In this document: positions 24,708 to 35,599 of the stretch, piece by piece
Layout: every line of letters begins with the position of its first letter
Numbering within the stretch: the first letter of the stretch is position 1
Assembly (NCBI GenBank): GCA_965203915.1
Contig: OZ241918.1
Span: forward strand, 744,001-808,000
Direction of reading: 5' to 3'
DNA length: 64,000 nucleotides
Source: JASGCL01 sp965203915
GTDB lineage: Bacteria; Pseudomonadota; Alphaproteobacteria; JASGCL01
The notes under the pieces: generated by a model
Seen by the model: the letters and a program-made list of their open reading frames with translations, nothing else
What the model was told of the DNA's origin: nothing
The model's database searches: none
Program-made: the position numbers and the translations under genes

Positions 24708-27700
24708 ATGTTTATCAACTTTATTAATTCAGCGATCGGCGCTTTCAACCTATCGCTATTGGAAAATAACCCAGCCGGGCAGGGTATTGGCAGTATGGTT
24801 GCCAATGACACCGCGGGGGGGCAAATTACCTATAGCTTATCAGGCGACGATGCAGAATTTTTCTCGATAGATAGCCTTGGGGTTATCCATTCCGTTCGTT
24901 CTTTTAATTATGAACAACCGTTGGATAATAACGGCAACGACAATCAATATGACATTATTATCAGGGCGGAAAGCAATGGCGGCAGCATATCGCAAGCCGT
25001 AACCGTGCAATTGCTCAATGGTAAAGAAACGCCAAGATTTTCTTCGGCCAACCTCGTGCGGGTGGTTGAAAATACGGCTGGTAATTTTTATCAAATTTTG
25101 GCTGATAATATCAGCCAAATCGATAGGATCATTAGCTATCAATTGACGGGCAGCGATGCAGAAAAATTTTCTATCGACAGTGCGACGGGGCAAATTTCAT
25201 TTATCTCAAGCACGGATTTTGAAAACCCTGCCGATGCCGATACCAACAATGCTTACGATGTGGTGGCGGTTATCAATGCCGCGGGCCCCAACGGTGTGTA
25301 TGCGGTATCACAAAATGTTCAAGTGCGGGTAACCAACCAAGATGACAATTTGCCCTATTTTGTTTCTAACAGCGCGGTGGTCAGCCTGAATGAAAATAAT
25401 GGCAACAGTTTTTATCATGTTGCCGACATGGTGCGCGACGCCGATGGTAATGATTTTACCCGCTATCAATTGCTTAATGTCGCGGACGCCAATTTGTTTA
25501 CAATCGACAACAATGGCAATATATCGGCCAAGCAAGCTTTCAATTATGAAACCGATCGCCATGTTTACAGTATTGTGGTCGCGGCAACATCGGGCAGCGA
25601 ACAAAATGTGGTTAGCCAAATGGTGCAGGTTCGTTTGCAAAATGTGGTGGAAACGCCAGGATTTCAACAGGATAGCCAAGTGGTATCGGTTTATCAGAAC
25701 GACCAAATCATCACCACCCTTAGGGCGGTTGATGACGAAGGCGGCGGTATTTATAGTTACAAATTAATATGGGGCGATGTTTACAGCCTTGACGTTGATA
25801 GCGTCACGGGGGAATTGCGTTTTGTTAATCAAAACTGGGCGCGGGATGGCCGCGATTATTATGCTGGCTGGGTAGAAGCCACCAGCACCCTTGGCAACAG
25901 ATCATACGAATATATTAGGATAGATGTGCAAGAAGGCAATCGCCCATTGCCCCCTGTCGCGCCTGCCTATGAATTGGATTTTTATGCTGGCAATGTTAAC
26001 GTGCATGTTTCAGAAAATAATGCGGTTAATTTTCAGGTTGGGCTTTATCAAGCCAGCGATAATGTCGGCGGCATGGTTTCTTATAATTTGGCAAGCGGCG
26101 ACCTTACCAGTTTTAGCATCAATAACAATGGTGGTTTGTTGTTAAGGGTTTCGACAAATTATGAAACCAAAACCAGTTATTCGGTGGTGGTGGTTGCGAC
26201 GGGATATGACGCCAATGGGCAAGCGCATCAAATATCAGAATTGGTGCAGGTTAATATTGATAATATCATTAATGAAGGCCCAGGCGGCGGCGGTGGTGGC
26301 GGTTTTATAAGCGATACCCCCCCCGTATGGTTAACCCCATTGCCCGCCCGCCAATTGGTGATTGAAGGCGACAACGCAACGGGTGTTTTTGTCAAAGCCA
26401 AAGATACCAATGGGATGTATGATATAAGCTATAGTGTGAGCGACAGCAATTTTGCTGTGAATGCGGCGGGGCAAATTGTTTTTATCAATACCCCCGATTA
26501 TGAAGATCCATTTATGTCAAAGATTTATTCTTTGACAGTCACGGCGCAAGGCGTGGGCTCAACCGCCGCCGCCATCACCATGACCACGGTGATAGAGGTG
26601 GTGAATAAAAATGATAACGCCGCCGTTATCTATGATGATGAAGGTTTTGATTCCACGGGCGGGATTTATCGTTTTCCTTTTAAGAAAGATGAAAATGCTC
26701 ACCAATCCTTGATGACCTACACCGCTGGCGATGTTGACGGCGGTTTGGTAAGGTTGTCCTTAAGCGATAATGTTCATTTTAGCATCGACCAAAATGGCAC
26801 GGTGCAATATATTGGCCCACAATATACGGCGGGCGGGCAAGAATTTTATACGGTGCAGGTGATTGCGACCTCGCTCTATCAGCCCAGCGTTGGCGATCTG
26901 ACGGCGACCAATGTGGTTAGCCTTCTCGCCGTGGTGGAATTCATCGACCGTAATAATTTCTTTACGCCAAGTTTTGTCGTTGGTTTTCCTGGCAACGATG
27001 GCTTGCTAACCATCGCCGAAAATAATGCGCCAGGAATTTCGCTGGCGGTTTATCAAGCAACCGATTTTGACGCTGGCACGGTATCTTACAGCGTCAGCGA
27101 CAGCAATTTTTCGATAAACCAAAATGGCGTGTTGTATTTTACTTCGGTTGCCGATTATGAAACCAAAACCGATTATTCGGTGGTGGTGAGTGCGACCAGC
27201 CAAGGCGATGTGGCGACGAAGATGGTGGTGTTGCGTGTGTTGAATACCAACGATAATGTTTATTTACCACAATTCATTGCCGCGCCATCGAGCCTAACCC
27301 TGTTAGAAAATAATGCCGAGGCAGTATCGCTAGCCCAATTTTCAGCCTTTGATGCCAATGGCACCGAGGTTAATTATTACCTAAGCAATGATATTTATTT
27401 TTCCATATCGCAGCAAGGTGCTTTAACATTTTTATCGGTTGCTGATTATGAACAACAACGTTCCTATTCGGTGGTGGTGTTCGCGGTCAGCGGCGGCGAT
27501 ACCATTAGCCAAGCCGTTACATTGGACATAGCCAACAGCAATGATAACCCCACCGAATTTCTCGTTGGTAAAGTTTACACCGCGATGGGTGAGAATAATC
27601 CTGTCGGCACGATAACAACCCAGCTTAGGTTTAGGGACGCCGACGGCGGCAGCATATCATACACCATAAATGACAATGGTTATTTTAGCATCGATCAAAA

Positions 27701-30700
27701 TGGCAATATTTATAATAAAGCAATCCTTGATTATGAACAGCAAGCGGTTTATTCGCTTACCGTTACCGCCATCAGCCAGGGGCAACCCAACAGCGGCAAT
27801 GCCAGCAATGAGATAACCCAATTGGTGGTGGTGAATATTGTCAACCGTAATGATAATGACATTCGGTTCCTTGCCGCGCCGAATCATTTTGCTGTTGATA
27901 ATAAAAATACCGCAGGCATAGGCCTAGGCCAATTTGTCGCAACCGACGCCGATGGCGGCACGGTGTTGTATCGCATCGACGATTATTTAAATTTCTCAAT
28001 CGATCAGGCGGGCGAACTTTATTTTAGCCAAGTTGCCAATTACCAGCAGCAATCTAGTTATTCGGTGGTGGTAACCGCTGTCGCCCAAGGCCAACCATCG
28101 TTTGGCGCTGGCAATAACAGCATCAGCCAATTGGTGATATTGGATATTAACAATATTACCTCCAGCGTTAGTTTTGGTTATGCGCAGGATACGGTGCAAT
28201 TTTCATTGAATGAAAATAATCCATTTTATAATTTTTTGGGTAATGTGGCTTTAACCGACCCCGATGGCAGCGCCGTTATTTACACGCTAACTAACTCAGA
28301 TTTTTCGGTCGAAACAAATGGTGATTTGTATTTTAACCTCAGCGCCGATTTTGAAACAAAGAATACTTATTCGGCGACATTGTTTACCACAACAAACGCT
28401 GGCCGCGCTAGCAGCCAAATGATTGTTTTGAATGTGCTGGATGTTTATGAACCAGGCAACGACCACGCGCCCCAATTTATCAATGGACAAACCAATTTTT
28501 CTATCACCGAAAATAATTCTGGCATCACCACCTTGGGGCAATATCAAGCCACCGATGTTGATGGTGGTAATATTTCTTACAGCCTCAGCAATAATATGTT
28601 CGCCCTTGATGCTGCGGGTAATTTAAAATTGTTAAGCCGCCTGAATTACGAACAACAACGTAGCTATTCGGTGGTGATTACCGCCCATTCTTATAATCAA
28701 CCTGTTGGTGGCAGTGCCAGCAACAACACAACCTTGCTGGTGACCATCAGCGTCGGTAATGTTAATGACAACGCGCCGCAATTTACCCCTGGCTTCATTG
28801 TTTCGTCGATATTGGAAAATCAATCGCCTGGTCAATCCATCGCTCAATATAGCGCCTATGACCTGGATGGTGGCAATATTTCTTACAGCATCATGGGCGA
28901 TGGTTTCAGCATCGACCAAAGTGGTGTGGTGTATTTCGCCACCACCGCCGATTATGAAACAAAAAATATTTATGTTTATACCGTGGTGGCAACCTCTTAT
29001 AATCAACCCGCGATGGGCGGCGCATTAAGCAGCGTGCTAGCGGTGGGGGCGTTGAATATTGGCAACCAAGAACCAGAAGATAGATTCTTTATCACCGCCG
29101 ACACCGCGCAAATCATCGATGAAAATAGTGGCAATACTTATTTGGGTGATATTCGCGGGCAAGACAGCAATGGTGGCACCATTTCTTATTGGGTAAACGA
29201 TACGGCGCATTTTGCAATTGATGCCGCGGGGGCGGTTTATGCCATCAACAATTTTGATTACGAACAACAACGGACCGCAACCTTGGTGGTTTATGCTTCC
29301 TCGACTGGTCGTGCCGATGTTATCAGCAAATCCATCTTCTTTGCTATCAGCAATGTTAATGATAACGATATTCATTTTGTCAATAATCCTGCCTTGGCAC
29401 CCGCCACCATCACCATCGCCGAAAATAATCAGGCGGGGGTCAGCATCGGGCAATATGTTGCGTCAGACGCCGACGGCGGTGGTGTTAACTACAGCATTAA
29501 CGACAGCCGTTTTAGCATCGACAGCAACGGCGTGTTATTTTTTAGCAGCAGCCTTGATTACGAAGCTGGTCGTAATTATTCGGTGGTGATAACCGCAACC
29601 GCGACCAACCAACCAACTGGTGGCGCCAACAACGTGGTTAGCAAATTGGTGGCATTAAATATTACCAACAGCAATGACCATCCTATCACTTTTGTTAATA
29701 ACCTTTCCGCATTGTCCTTGGCTGAAAATAACACAGCCAATATATCGGTTGGTAATTATCAAGCCTTCGACCTTGATGGCGGTGGTGTTTTTTACAGCGT
29801 CGACAACAGCACTTATTTTAGCATCAACAGCAACGGCGTGGTTTATTTCAAATCGGTTGCCGATTACGAAGCCCAAAAATATTATTCGGTTACGGTAACC
29901 GCCAATGCCCTCAACCAATCAAGTTTTGGCAACGCCGCCCTAAGCGTTACCCAACTGGTTGTTTTGAATATTCTGAATCAGCCAGAAAACAACAACGCCC
30001 CAAGCTTCACGGTATCACAAATTCTGGCGACAAGTATTTACGAAGGAACCTCCGCTGGCACGGTGATTAGCCAATTCCAAGCAACCGACCTTGACGGTGG
30101 TGGCATTTCCTACAGCGTGGTCGCCCCCAGCGATTTCCCAACCGACCCGCTTTTCAGCATCGACCAAAATGGTATTGTTTATTTGGCAAGCGATGCCATT
30201 TATGAAACAAGGATAGGCGGATGGAATTATCCCGCCATCAACAGTGGTTATTATTACTATTATGTGGTGGCAACATCCACCAACCAACCCAGCGCGGGGC
30301 AGGCCAACAATGTGGTTAGCGTTTTGAAATATTTACAAATAGTTAATACCAACGACGAACAACCTTACTTCTATGATTACAATAATTTCCAAGTTGATAA
30401 TGGCACCCTGACCGTAAGCGTCAGCGAAAATAATCCAACCGAACTTGCCGTGGCGACATTATACGCCGCCGATCTGGACAGCGGTGGAATCAATTATACC
30501 ATCAATGACTCAACGCGATTCCGTTTGGAAAGCGATTTTGCGGGTGGTTATCGTGCCATTATCCACCTTATTTCATCGGCCGATTATGAAACACAAAATA
30601 TTTATTCGGTGATATTAACAGCCCGTTCCAATAACCAACCCGCGACGGGCAATGCCAGCAACGATGTTAGCAAATTAATCATTTTGACAATAGGCAATGT

Positions 30701-33140
30701 AGCCGAAGATAACAGCGCGCCAACTTTCCTAACCGCGCCAAGCCATGTTTCGTTAGCAGAAAATAACTTAGGCGGTGTGTCGCTGGCGCATTTTGTTGCC
30801 ACCGATGTCGATGGTGGTGCCATCTCTTATACCATCAATGACAATACCAATTTTAGCATCGACCAATCGGGCAAGGTGTATTTTAAATCGGTGGCTGATT
30901 ATGAAACCGTTAATACCTACAGCCTGGTTGTGACGGCCCATTCGCAAAATCAAATTGCGGGCGGCGCGGTGGATGATGTCAGCCAAACCCTGGTGGCGCA
31001 TGTTCAAGACATGTGGGAAAATTTTAACGCGCCAACATTTGTTTCGCCCGTGTCCTCTGTTTCGCTTCATGAAAATATTGCCGCGGGGCAGTTGGTAACT
31101 TCTTTTGTCGCACTTGATTTGGATGGCGCGATTGACGGCAACGGCAACCTTATACCTGTTCCTTTTTCTTACAGCCTGAATGATAATGTTCATTTTAGCA
31201 TCAACAACAATGGTCAACTTTATGTAAAAAATATAGATTACGAAACAACCCATGATTATTCGCTGGTGGTGACTGCCATATCGCTTAATCAACCTATCTA
31301 TGGCCCTGCTAGCAACAATGTTAGCACCCTGTTGACGGTTGGGGTTATCAATGACAATGATAACAGCCCAGTATTTTATAACAACGCAGGCCAAGTTTTA
31401 TCTGGCACCCAGTATATCACGGCTTACAGCGATACTATATTAACCTCGGTAACCATATTCTCCGCGGTTGATGCCGACGGCGGTGCTATATCCTACAGCG
31501 TAAGCGACGCCGCGCATTTTTCAATCAATGCTAATGGGCAACTAACTTACATCGGTTCGGCTTTCAATAATACCGCGGCGCATTTTACCTTGGTTGTCAC
31601 CGCGCAATCCACCAATCAACCAGCAACGGGCGGGGCAAGCAATGTTGTCAGCCTGCTTCAAGTGGTCGATGTGGTTGACCCCAACCAATCTTCCTATCAA
31701 CCACAATTTGTTGGTCGCACCAATGGTTATACCTACACCGGGCAGGTGTTTGAAAATAATTCCACGCCCGTGTTGTTGGCAACCTTTGCCGCCAGCGACG
31801 CGGCGGGCACGGCCATAAGCTATTACCTAACCAACGACAATGGTAATTATAGCATCAGCCAAGATGGAAAATTATATTTGTTGACGAGCACCGACGCCGA
31901 AAGCGTCAATGGTAATTTTATTAACGGGCTACGCATCAACGCCACCACGGCCGATCTATCACGCGGCGGCACGGGGAATGTTACATCGTGGATTAGTTAT
32001 AATCTATGGGTATTAAATGTCGATGATAACAAACCCATATTCCCAACCGCCAATTATAATTATTCTATCAATGAAAATAATATTGGCTCGGCTTACCTTG
32101 GAACCTTGGCGGCCGACCCCGTTGATATTATGGGTTATGACAACACCATTCATTACAGCGTCAGCGACAACAGCAATTTTGCTATCACTTATTATGGGGC
32201 GAATTCTTCGATGGACCTGACCTTCATCGGTAATGCCGATTACGAAGCACAAAGCCTCTACAGCGTTATTGTTACCGCCACAACGATAGAATCACCCGGG
32301 CTTAATCAGGTAACCCAACTTGTCGTTTTGCATATCAACAACATTAATTACAACAACAACAACCCGATAGTTTTTAATTCTAATGTTAACAGTTTTAACA
32401 TCAATGAAAAAAACAATACCAATGTGTTTTTGGGCAATGTGGCGGCAAGCGATATTGATGTCGCGGGGGCGGTGGGTGGCATTTCTTACAGCATCCAAGG
32501 TGTCGACAGCGCGTCCTTCAGCATTGCCAAATACACGGGCGACCTTACCTTCATCGGGCGTGCCGATTACGAATCGCAAAATAATTATTCAATTATCTTA
32601 ACCGCCAAGACCAGCGAGCAACCAGACACCATAAGCAAATTGGTGGTGCTGCATATCAATGATGTGGCTGGGGTTAGCGTCAGCAACGATACCGCCGCCA
32701 ATTTTACCAGCGGGCTGGTGGGAACAGCCGAAAATGACCAATTCACCATTTATTACGCGCCAGGCGGTCAACCCTGGACGGGTGGTGCACCCTTAATCAA
32801 CACTATTCTGCTGCGTGATTATAATCCCACGATGGATCATATCACCCTGAACAGCTTTGCCAATTCCGCGGGCATCAGCGGCGGCATTGGCGGCGTGTCA
32901 AGCCAGGCAATCTTCGAAAATTATTTGAATAATAACAACCTCAGTATTTCGCTGCTTGGCGGCGATATCAATGTTGCCCTGAGCAATGACATTAATTTGT
33001 TCATTGACCGAGTGAACGACAACAATGGAAACGACCAGGCCTTCTTGATACCATCCACCGGTCTTGCAAACGGCAACATTAGTTTTGCCGAATTCTTGCA
33101 ATTACTGGGCGGGGCAAGCCATGTAGACTTTGTCGGTTAA
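24708..33140 (+). CDS. Giant cadherin-like repeat protein, about 2,810 aa, likely surface adhesin
   Basis: One 8.4-kb gene. I count about 25 tandem cadherin-like repeats of roughly 95-125 residues. Each begins with LxxxENN, continues A.D.DGG.ISYS, FSID..G.(V/L)YF, ADYE(T/Q), YSVVVTA, and most end in N.NDN.P.F, the Ca2+-binding signature. A Gly-rich hinge (GPGGGGGGGF) follows repeat 5. There is no Sec signal peptide and I find no cysteine. The C-terminus (GLVGTAENDQFTIYY, LLRDYNPTMDHITL, FAEFLQLLGG) resembles a type I secretion tail, although no classical GGxGxD nonapeptides are seen. No secretion genes are adjacent. The ATG at 24708 has AAAAGGA before it; a TTG at 24678 is less likely. Function inferred: Ca2+-dependent adhesion or surface coat. 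Confidence 0.88.
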   Translation: MFINFINSAIGAFNLSLLENNPAGQGIGSMVANDTAGGQITYSLSGDDAEFFSIDSLGVIHSVRSFNYEQPLDNNGNDNQYDIIIRAESNGGSISQAVTVQLLNGKETPRFSSANLVRVVENTAGNFYQILADNISQIDRIISYQLTGSDAEKFSIDSATGQISFISSTDFENPADADTNNAYDVVAVINAAGPNGVYAVSQNVQVRVTNQDDNLPYFVSNSAVVSLNENNGNSFYHVADMVRDADGNDFTRYQLLNVADANLFTIDNNGNISAKQAFNYETDRHVYSIVVAATSGSEQNVVSQMVQVRLQNVVETPGFQQDSQVVSVYQNDQIITTLRAVDDEGGGIYSYKLIWGDVYSLDVDSVTGELRFVNQNWARDGRDYYAGWVEATSTLGNRSYEYIRIDVQEGNRPLPPVAPAYELDFYAGNVNVHVSENNAVNFQVGLYQASDNVGGMVSYNLASGDLTSFSINNNGGLLLRVSTNYETKTSYSVVVVATGYDANGQAHQISELVQVNIDNIINEGPGGGGGGGFISDTPPVWLTPLPARQLVIEGDNATGVFVKAKDTNGMYDISYSVSDSNFAVNAAGQIVFINTPDYEDPFMSKIYSLTVTAQGVGSTAAAITMTTVIEVVNKNDNAAVIYDDEGFDSTGGIYRFPFKKDENAHQSLMTYTAGDVDGGLVRLSLSDNVHFSIDQNGTVQYIGPQYTAGGQEFYTVQVIATSLYQPSVGDLTATNVVSLLAVVEFIDRNNFFTPSFVVGFPGNDGLLTIAENNAPGISLAVYQATDFDAGTVSYSVSDSNFSINQNGVLYFTSVADYETKTDYSVVVSATSQGDVATKMVVLRVLNTNDNVYLPQFIAAPSSLTLLENNAEAVSLAQFSAFDANGTEVNYYLSNDIYFSISQQGALTFLSVADYEQQRSYSVVVFAVSGGDTISQAVTLDIANSNDNPTEFLVGKVYTAMGENNPVGTITTQLRFRDADGGSISYTINDNGYFSIDQNGNIYNKAILDYEQQAVYSLTVTAISQGQPNSGNASNEITQLVVVNIVNRNDNDIRFLAAPNHFAVDNKNTAGIGLGQFVATDADGGTVLYRIDDYLNFSIDQAGELYFSQVANYQQQSSYSVVVTAVAQGQPSFGAGNNSISQLVILDINNITSSVSFGYAQDTVQFSLNENNPFYNFLGNVALTDPDGSAVIYTLTNSDFSVETNGDLYFNLSADFETKNTYSATLFTTTNAGRASSQMIVLNVLDVYEPGNDHAPQFINGQTNFSITENNSGITTLGQYQATDVDGGNISYSLSNNMFALDAAGNLKLLSRLNYEQQRSYSVVITAHSYNQPVGGSASNNTTLLVTISVGNVNDNAPQFTPGFIVSSILENQSPGQSIAQYSAYDLDGGNISYSIMGDGFSIDQSGVVYFATTADYETKNIYVYTVVATSYNQPAMGGALSSVLAVGALNIGNQEPEDRFFITADTAQIIDENSGNTYLGDIRGQDSNGGTISYWVNDTAHFAIDAAGAVYAINNFDYEQQRTATLVVYASSTGRADVISKSIFFAISNVNDNDIHFVNNPALAPATITIAENNQAGVSIGQYVASDADGGGVNYSINDSRFSIDSNGVLFFSSSLDYEAGRNYSVVITATATNQPTGGANNVVSKLVALNITNSNDHPITFVNNLSALSLAENNTANISVGNYQAFDLDGGGVFYSVDNSTYFSINSNGVVYFKSVADYEAQKYYSVTVTANALNQSSFGNAALSVTQLVVLNILNQPENNNAPSFTVSQILATSIYEGTSAGTVISQFQATDLDGGGISYSVVAPSDFPTDPLFSIDQNGIVYLASDAIYETRIGGWNYPAINSGYYYYYVVATSTNQPSAGQANNVVSVLKYLQIVNTNDEQPYFYDYNNFQVDNGTLTVSVSENNPTELAVATLYAADLDSGGINYTINDSTRFRLESDFAGGYRAIIHLISSADYETQNIYSVILTARSNNQPATGNASNDVSKLIILTIGNVAEDNSAPTFLTAPSHVSLAENNLGGVSLAHFVATDVDGGAISYTINDNTNFSIDQSGKVYFKSVADYETVNTYSLVVTAHSQNQIAGGAVDDVSQTLVAHVQDMWENFNAPTFVSPVSSVSLHENIAAGQLVTSFVALDLDGAIDGNGNLIPVPFSYSLNDNVHFSINNNGQLYVKNIDYETTHDYSLVVTAISLNQPIYGPASNNVSTLLTVGVINDNDNSPVFYNNAGQVLSGTQYITAYSDTILTSVTIFSAVDADGGAISYSVSDAAHFSINANGQLTYIGSAFNNTAAHFTLVVTAQSTNQPATGGASNVVSLLQVVDVVDPNQSSYQPQFVGRTNGYTYTGQVFENNSTPVLLATFAASDAAGTAISYYLTNDNGNYSISQDGKLYLLTSTDAESVNGNFINGLRINATTADLSRGGTGNVTSWISYNLWVLNVDDNKPIFPTANYNYSINENNIGSAYLGTLAADPVDIMGYDNTIHYSVSDNSNFAITYYGANSSMDLTFIGNADYEAQSLYSVIVTATTIESPGLNQVTQLVVLHINNINYNNNNPIVFNSNVNSFNINEKNNTNVFLGNVAASDIDVAGAVGGISYSIQGVDSASFSIAKYTGDLTFIGRADYESQNNYSIILTAKTSEQPDTISKLVVLHINDVAGVSVSNDTAANFTSGLVGTAENDQFTIYYAPGGQPWTGGAPLINTILLRDYNPTMDHITLNSFANSAGISGGIGGVSSQAIFENYLNNNNLSISLLGGDINVALSNDINLFIDRVNDNNGNDQAFLIPSTGLANGNISFAEFLQLLGGASHVDFVG

Positions 33141-33167
33141 GTTGTTGTGTTTCCTCTCCAACCAAAG

Positions 33168-33201
33168 TGGGGGTGTTGTGGTTTATATCATAACATCCCC
33201 A
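33168..33201. other. Stem-loop between the giant gene and dsbD
   Basis: TGGGGGTGTT (33168-33177) and AACATCCCCA (33192-33201) form a 10-bp stem with one G-T pair. It lies between two convergent genes. There is no T run on the plus side, so it is at best a weak terminator or an mRNA 3'-end stabiliser. Confidence 0.45.
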
Positions 33202-33244
33202 CGAGAAAACCAAACAAACAAAACCTAACAAAATAAAAACAATG

Positions 33245-35116
33245 CTACCACGTCTTTATTACATCATAAAACTTATCAAAAGGCAATAACTCAGGCAGAA
33301 TGATCTTGCCACCCTTGGTATCATAAAAAATGGTCAAGGGGATACCAACCCGATGTTCGTTGGTTAATAGGGCTTCAATCTCTCTGCTTGGTTTTGTCCA
33401 ATCAGCCAACAACAAACGAATATTATTTTCCTTAACCCAAGATGAAAATCTATCCGATGAAAACACCATTTTAGTATTAACCTGACAGGTCAAACACCAA
33501 TCCGCCGTTACCACCAACAAGGTTGGTTGTGTTATCGGCGGGGTAAGGCTTGCCGCCGTGAAACCTTCCCAAGGAAGATTTTTTTTGTTGCTGGATGGTT
33601 GGTGGTAATAGGCGGCGATTAACAATATAGCCAAGACCAGCAAAGCAAAATTATTTTTGGCCCAGGGTTTTGATTTACCAAGCAAGCCAAGCAACAACAA
33701 CAATGTCAAGCCGTAGGGCCAGATGCCAAAGTAATTTTTAAGTAACCCCAGCATCCAAATAATAATCACCAACAGGGCAAGGGTGATAAGGATACTCAAA
33801 ACAAAAAACAACAAAACCCATAGGGAATTTTTTTTATCACCAGTTTTTATCTTACCCTTGGATAATAAAATATTGGGTAATAAAATATTGGGGAAAAGTG
33901 CCAAACCCCACCATGGCAAAGCCACCCCCAAACCCATGACGCCAACCAACAGGGGGACGAGCAAAGGCTGAGGCTGATTAAGGGCGAAGGTGATGCTGAC
34001 ACTCATGAAGGGGGCAAGGCAGGAGGCCGACAAAATAGCCATAACAAAGCCAAATAAAAAATCGCCCGTCAAGGAATGACGGAACAATGGCCGCGCCATA
34101 ACAAAATTAATGACACGGTTTAGGGTTGCGCTGCCTGGCATGAATGAAAAAAAAGAATTGTTTTCGATGATGTGCAAATTTTTGAGCGAGGTAAAAAAGG
34201 TCAGGATAAAAAACAACAATAGAGCCAGCAAAAACCATGGCGATTGAAAATATTGCCCCCAGAAAAATTCCTTTCCCAATAGGCGTAGGCCATAAATGGT
34301 CCAACCCAGACAAACAAAGAAAACAAACAAGCCAAGGGCGGTTATGGCAATCGATTGTCTTATCAATCTAGCATCCTGCTGCGCGCCATGCTGTGCCCCA
34401 GGCTTCCATTTCTTTTGCTGCAGGCTATGTATTTTTAACGACAGGGCGGGCAACACACAAGGAAAAATATTGAGGCAGATACCGCCAACCAACGCCAGCA
34501 ACATATACCACGAAACCTTCGACCATATAGCCAGGGATGATGAATGGGACGGCAGGTTTTTTATGGCCGTGGCGATCGTGGGGTTATTCATGGGGGCGGA
34601 CAATTTATCGGCGGGGGGAACATTGGCAACCACATGAAAGGTCGCGGGCACGCAGATAATATGGCACACCAAAAACTTGGTTTGCAAATTTAACAACAGC
34701 GGTTGGCGGGGGTCGACACGCGTTACCTTGATAGGAAAAATAACCGACCCTTCATAACCATAGCTAGGGATACCCTGGAAGATAAATTTTTTATCCCGTG
34801 GAAATGATATTTCCAGCGTTTGTAAATTACGCGATAGGCTGTCATCAATAGCGGGGGGAAGTCCACCAGCATTTTCTCGATCGCTATAGGTTTTCCAATT
34901 GGATGCCATATCCAACCGCAAGGCAATATATTCTTGGCGCAATGATTCGCCTGCTTTGTCGCCTGCCTCGCTATGGCCAGTTAATAATTGCAAGCGCGCT
35001 ATGTCGCCGCCTTGGGCGTCATAAAAAATCGCGGTATTACCAAGTGGGCCAGCCAAAGCAAAATTAGCAAAGATGACTAGCCATAACCCTATTGTAAAAA
35101 AAAGGATCTTCTTCAT
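33245..35116 (-). CDS. DsbD-type protein-disulfide reductase
   Basis: A 623-residue inner-membrane protein that passes electrons from cytoplasmic thioredoxin to periplasmic thiol proteins. Signal peptide: KKILFFTIGLWLVIFANFALA. A periplasmic N-terminal domain carries CHIIC (C-x3-C). The central membrane domain has eight or more helices with the paired cysteines NIFPCVLP and SASCLAPF. A C-terminal thioredoxin-like domain has ADWCLTCQVN. All three redox stations are present. The overall plan fits the DsbD/ScsB family. I prefer the ATG ending at 35116 over the upstream TTG. It lies 18 bases after hemJ in a hem cluster, where cytochrome or heme maturation would be a sensible link (inference). Confidence 0.88.
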   Translation of the reverse strand: MKKILFFTIGLWLVIFANFALAGPLGNTAIFYDAQGGDIARLQLLTGHSEAGDKAGESLRQEYIALRLDMASNWKTYSDRENAGGLPPAIDDSLSRNLQTLEISFPRDKKFIFQGIPSYGYEGSVIFPIKVTRVDPRQPLLLNLQTKFLVCHIICVPATFHVVANVPPADKLSAPMNNPTIATAIKNLPSHSSSLAIWSKVSWYMLLALVGGICLNIFPCVLPALSLKIHSLQQKKWKPGAQHGAQQDARLIRQSIAITALGLFVFFVCLGWTIYGLRLLGKEFFWGQYFQSPWFLLALLLFFILTFFTSLKNLHIIENNSFFSFMPGSATLNRVINFVMARPLFRHSLTGDFLFGFVMAILSASCLAPFMSVSITFALNQPQPLLVPLLVGVMGLGVALPWWGLALFPNILLPNILLSKGKIKTGDKKNSLWVLLFFVLSILITLALLVIIIWMLGLLKNYFGIWPYGLTLLLLLGLLGKSKPWAKNNFALLVLAILLIAAYYHQPSSNKKNLPWEGFTAASLTPPITQPTLLVVTADWCLTCQVNTKMVFSSDRFSSWVKENNIRLLLADWTKPSREIEALLTNEHRVGIPLTIFYDTKGGKIILPELLPFDKFYDVIKTW

Positions 35117-35134
35117 CAAACAATTCAGCAACAA

Positions 35135-35581
35135 TTAAAAGGGTTTGGCAATAACCAAAATAAGTATCAACAACAATAACACTGTCGGCACTTCGTTCAG
35201 CACACGAAAATATTTTACCGATCTTTTGTTGGTGCCCCGTAACAATTGTTTGCGATGGTAAGATAACAAACCATGGACGGCGGTTAAAATTATCACCAAG
35301 CCCAATTTACCATGCAACCAACCATCGCGCGCAAAACCACCCGCAAACATCAAATGCAGGCCTGTTAAAATAGCAACAATCATGGCGGGGTTGATAATAA
35401 TGCGCAACAAACGACGCTCCATCAGGGCTAGGGTTTGCGCCACTTCACCCTTGGCACCGCCTTTATTTTTAAGGTTGGCGCTAGCATGATAAACATAAAG
35501 CCGCGGCAGGTAAAACATCCCCGCCATCCAGGCGAAAACGCTAAATACGTGAATTATTTTGATAATAACCAGGCTATTCAT
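35135..35581 (-). CDS. hemJ: Protoporphyrinogen IX oxidase HemJ
   Basis: A 148-residue integral membrane protein with four predicted helices. Family features: IKIIHVFSVFAWMAGMFYLPRLYVYH at the N-terminus including the conserved His, then RLLRIIINPAMI, and LHGKLGLVIILTAVHG. HemJ oxidises protoporphyrinogen IX in bacteria lacking HemG/HemY. It follows hemE by 18 bases on the same strand, so two heme steps are co-transcribed. Confidence 0.92.
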   Translation of the reverse strand: MNSLVIIKIIHVFSVFAWMAGMFYLPRLYVYHASANLKNKGGAKGEVAQTLALMERRLLRIIINPAMIVAILTGLHLMFAGGFARDGWLHGKLGLVIILTAVHGLLSYHRKQLLRGTNKRSVKYFRVLNEVPTVLLLLILILVIAKPF

Positions 35582-35599
35582 GATATTTTTTTTAGGGTT

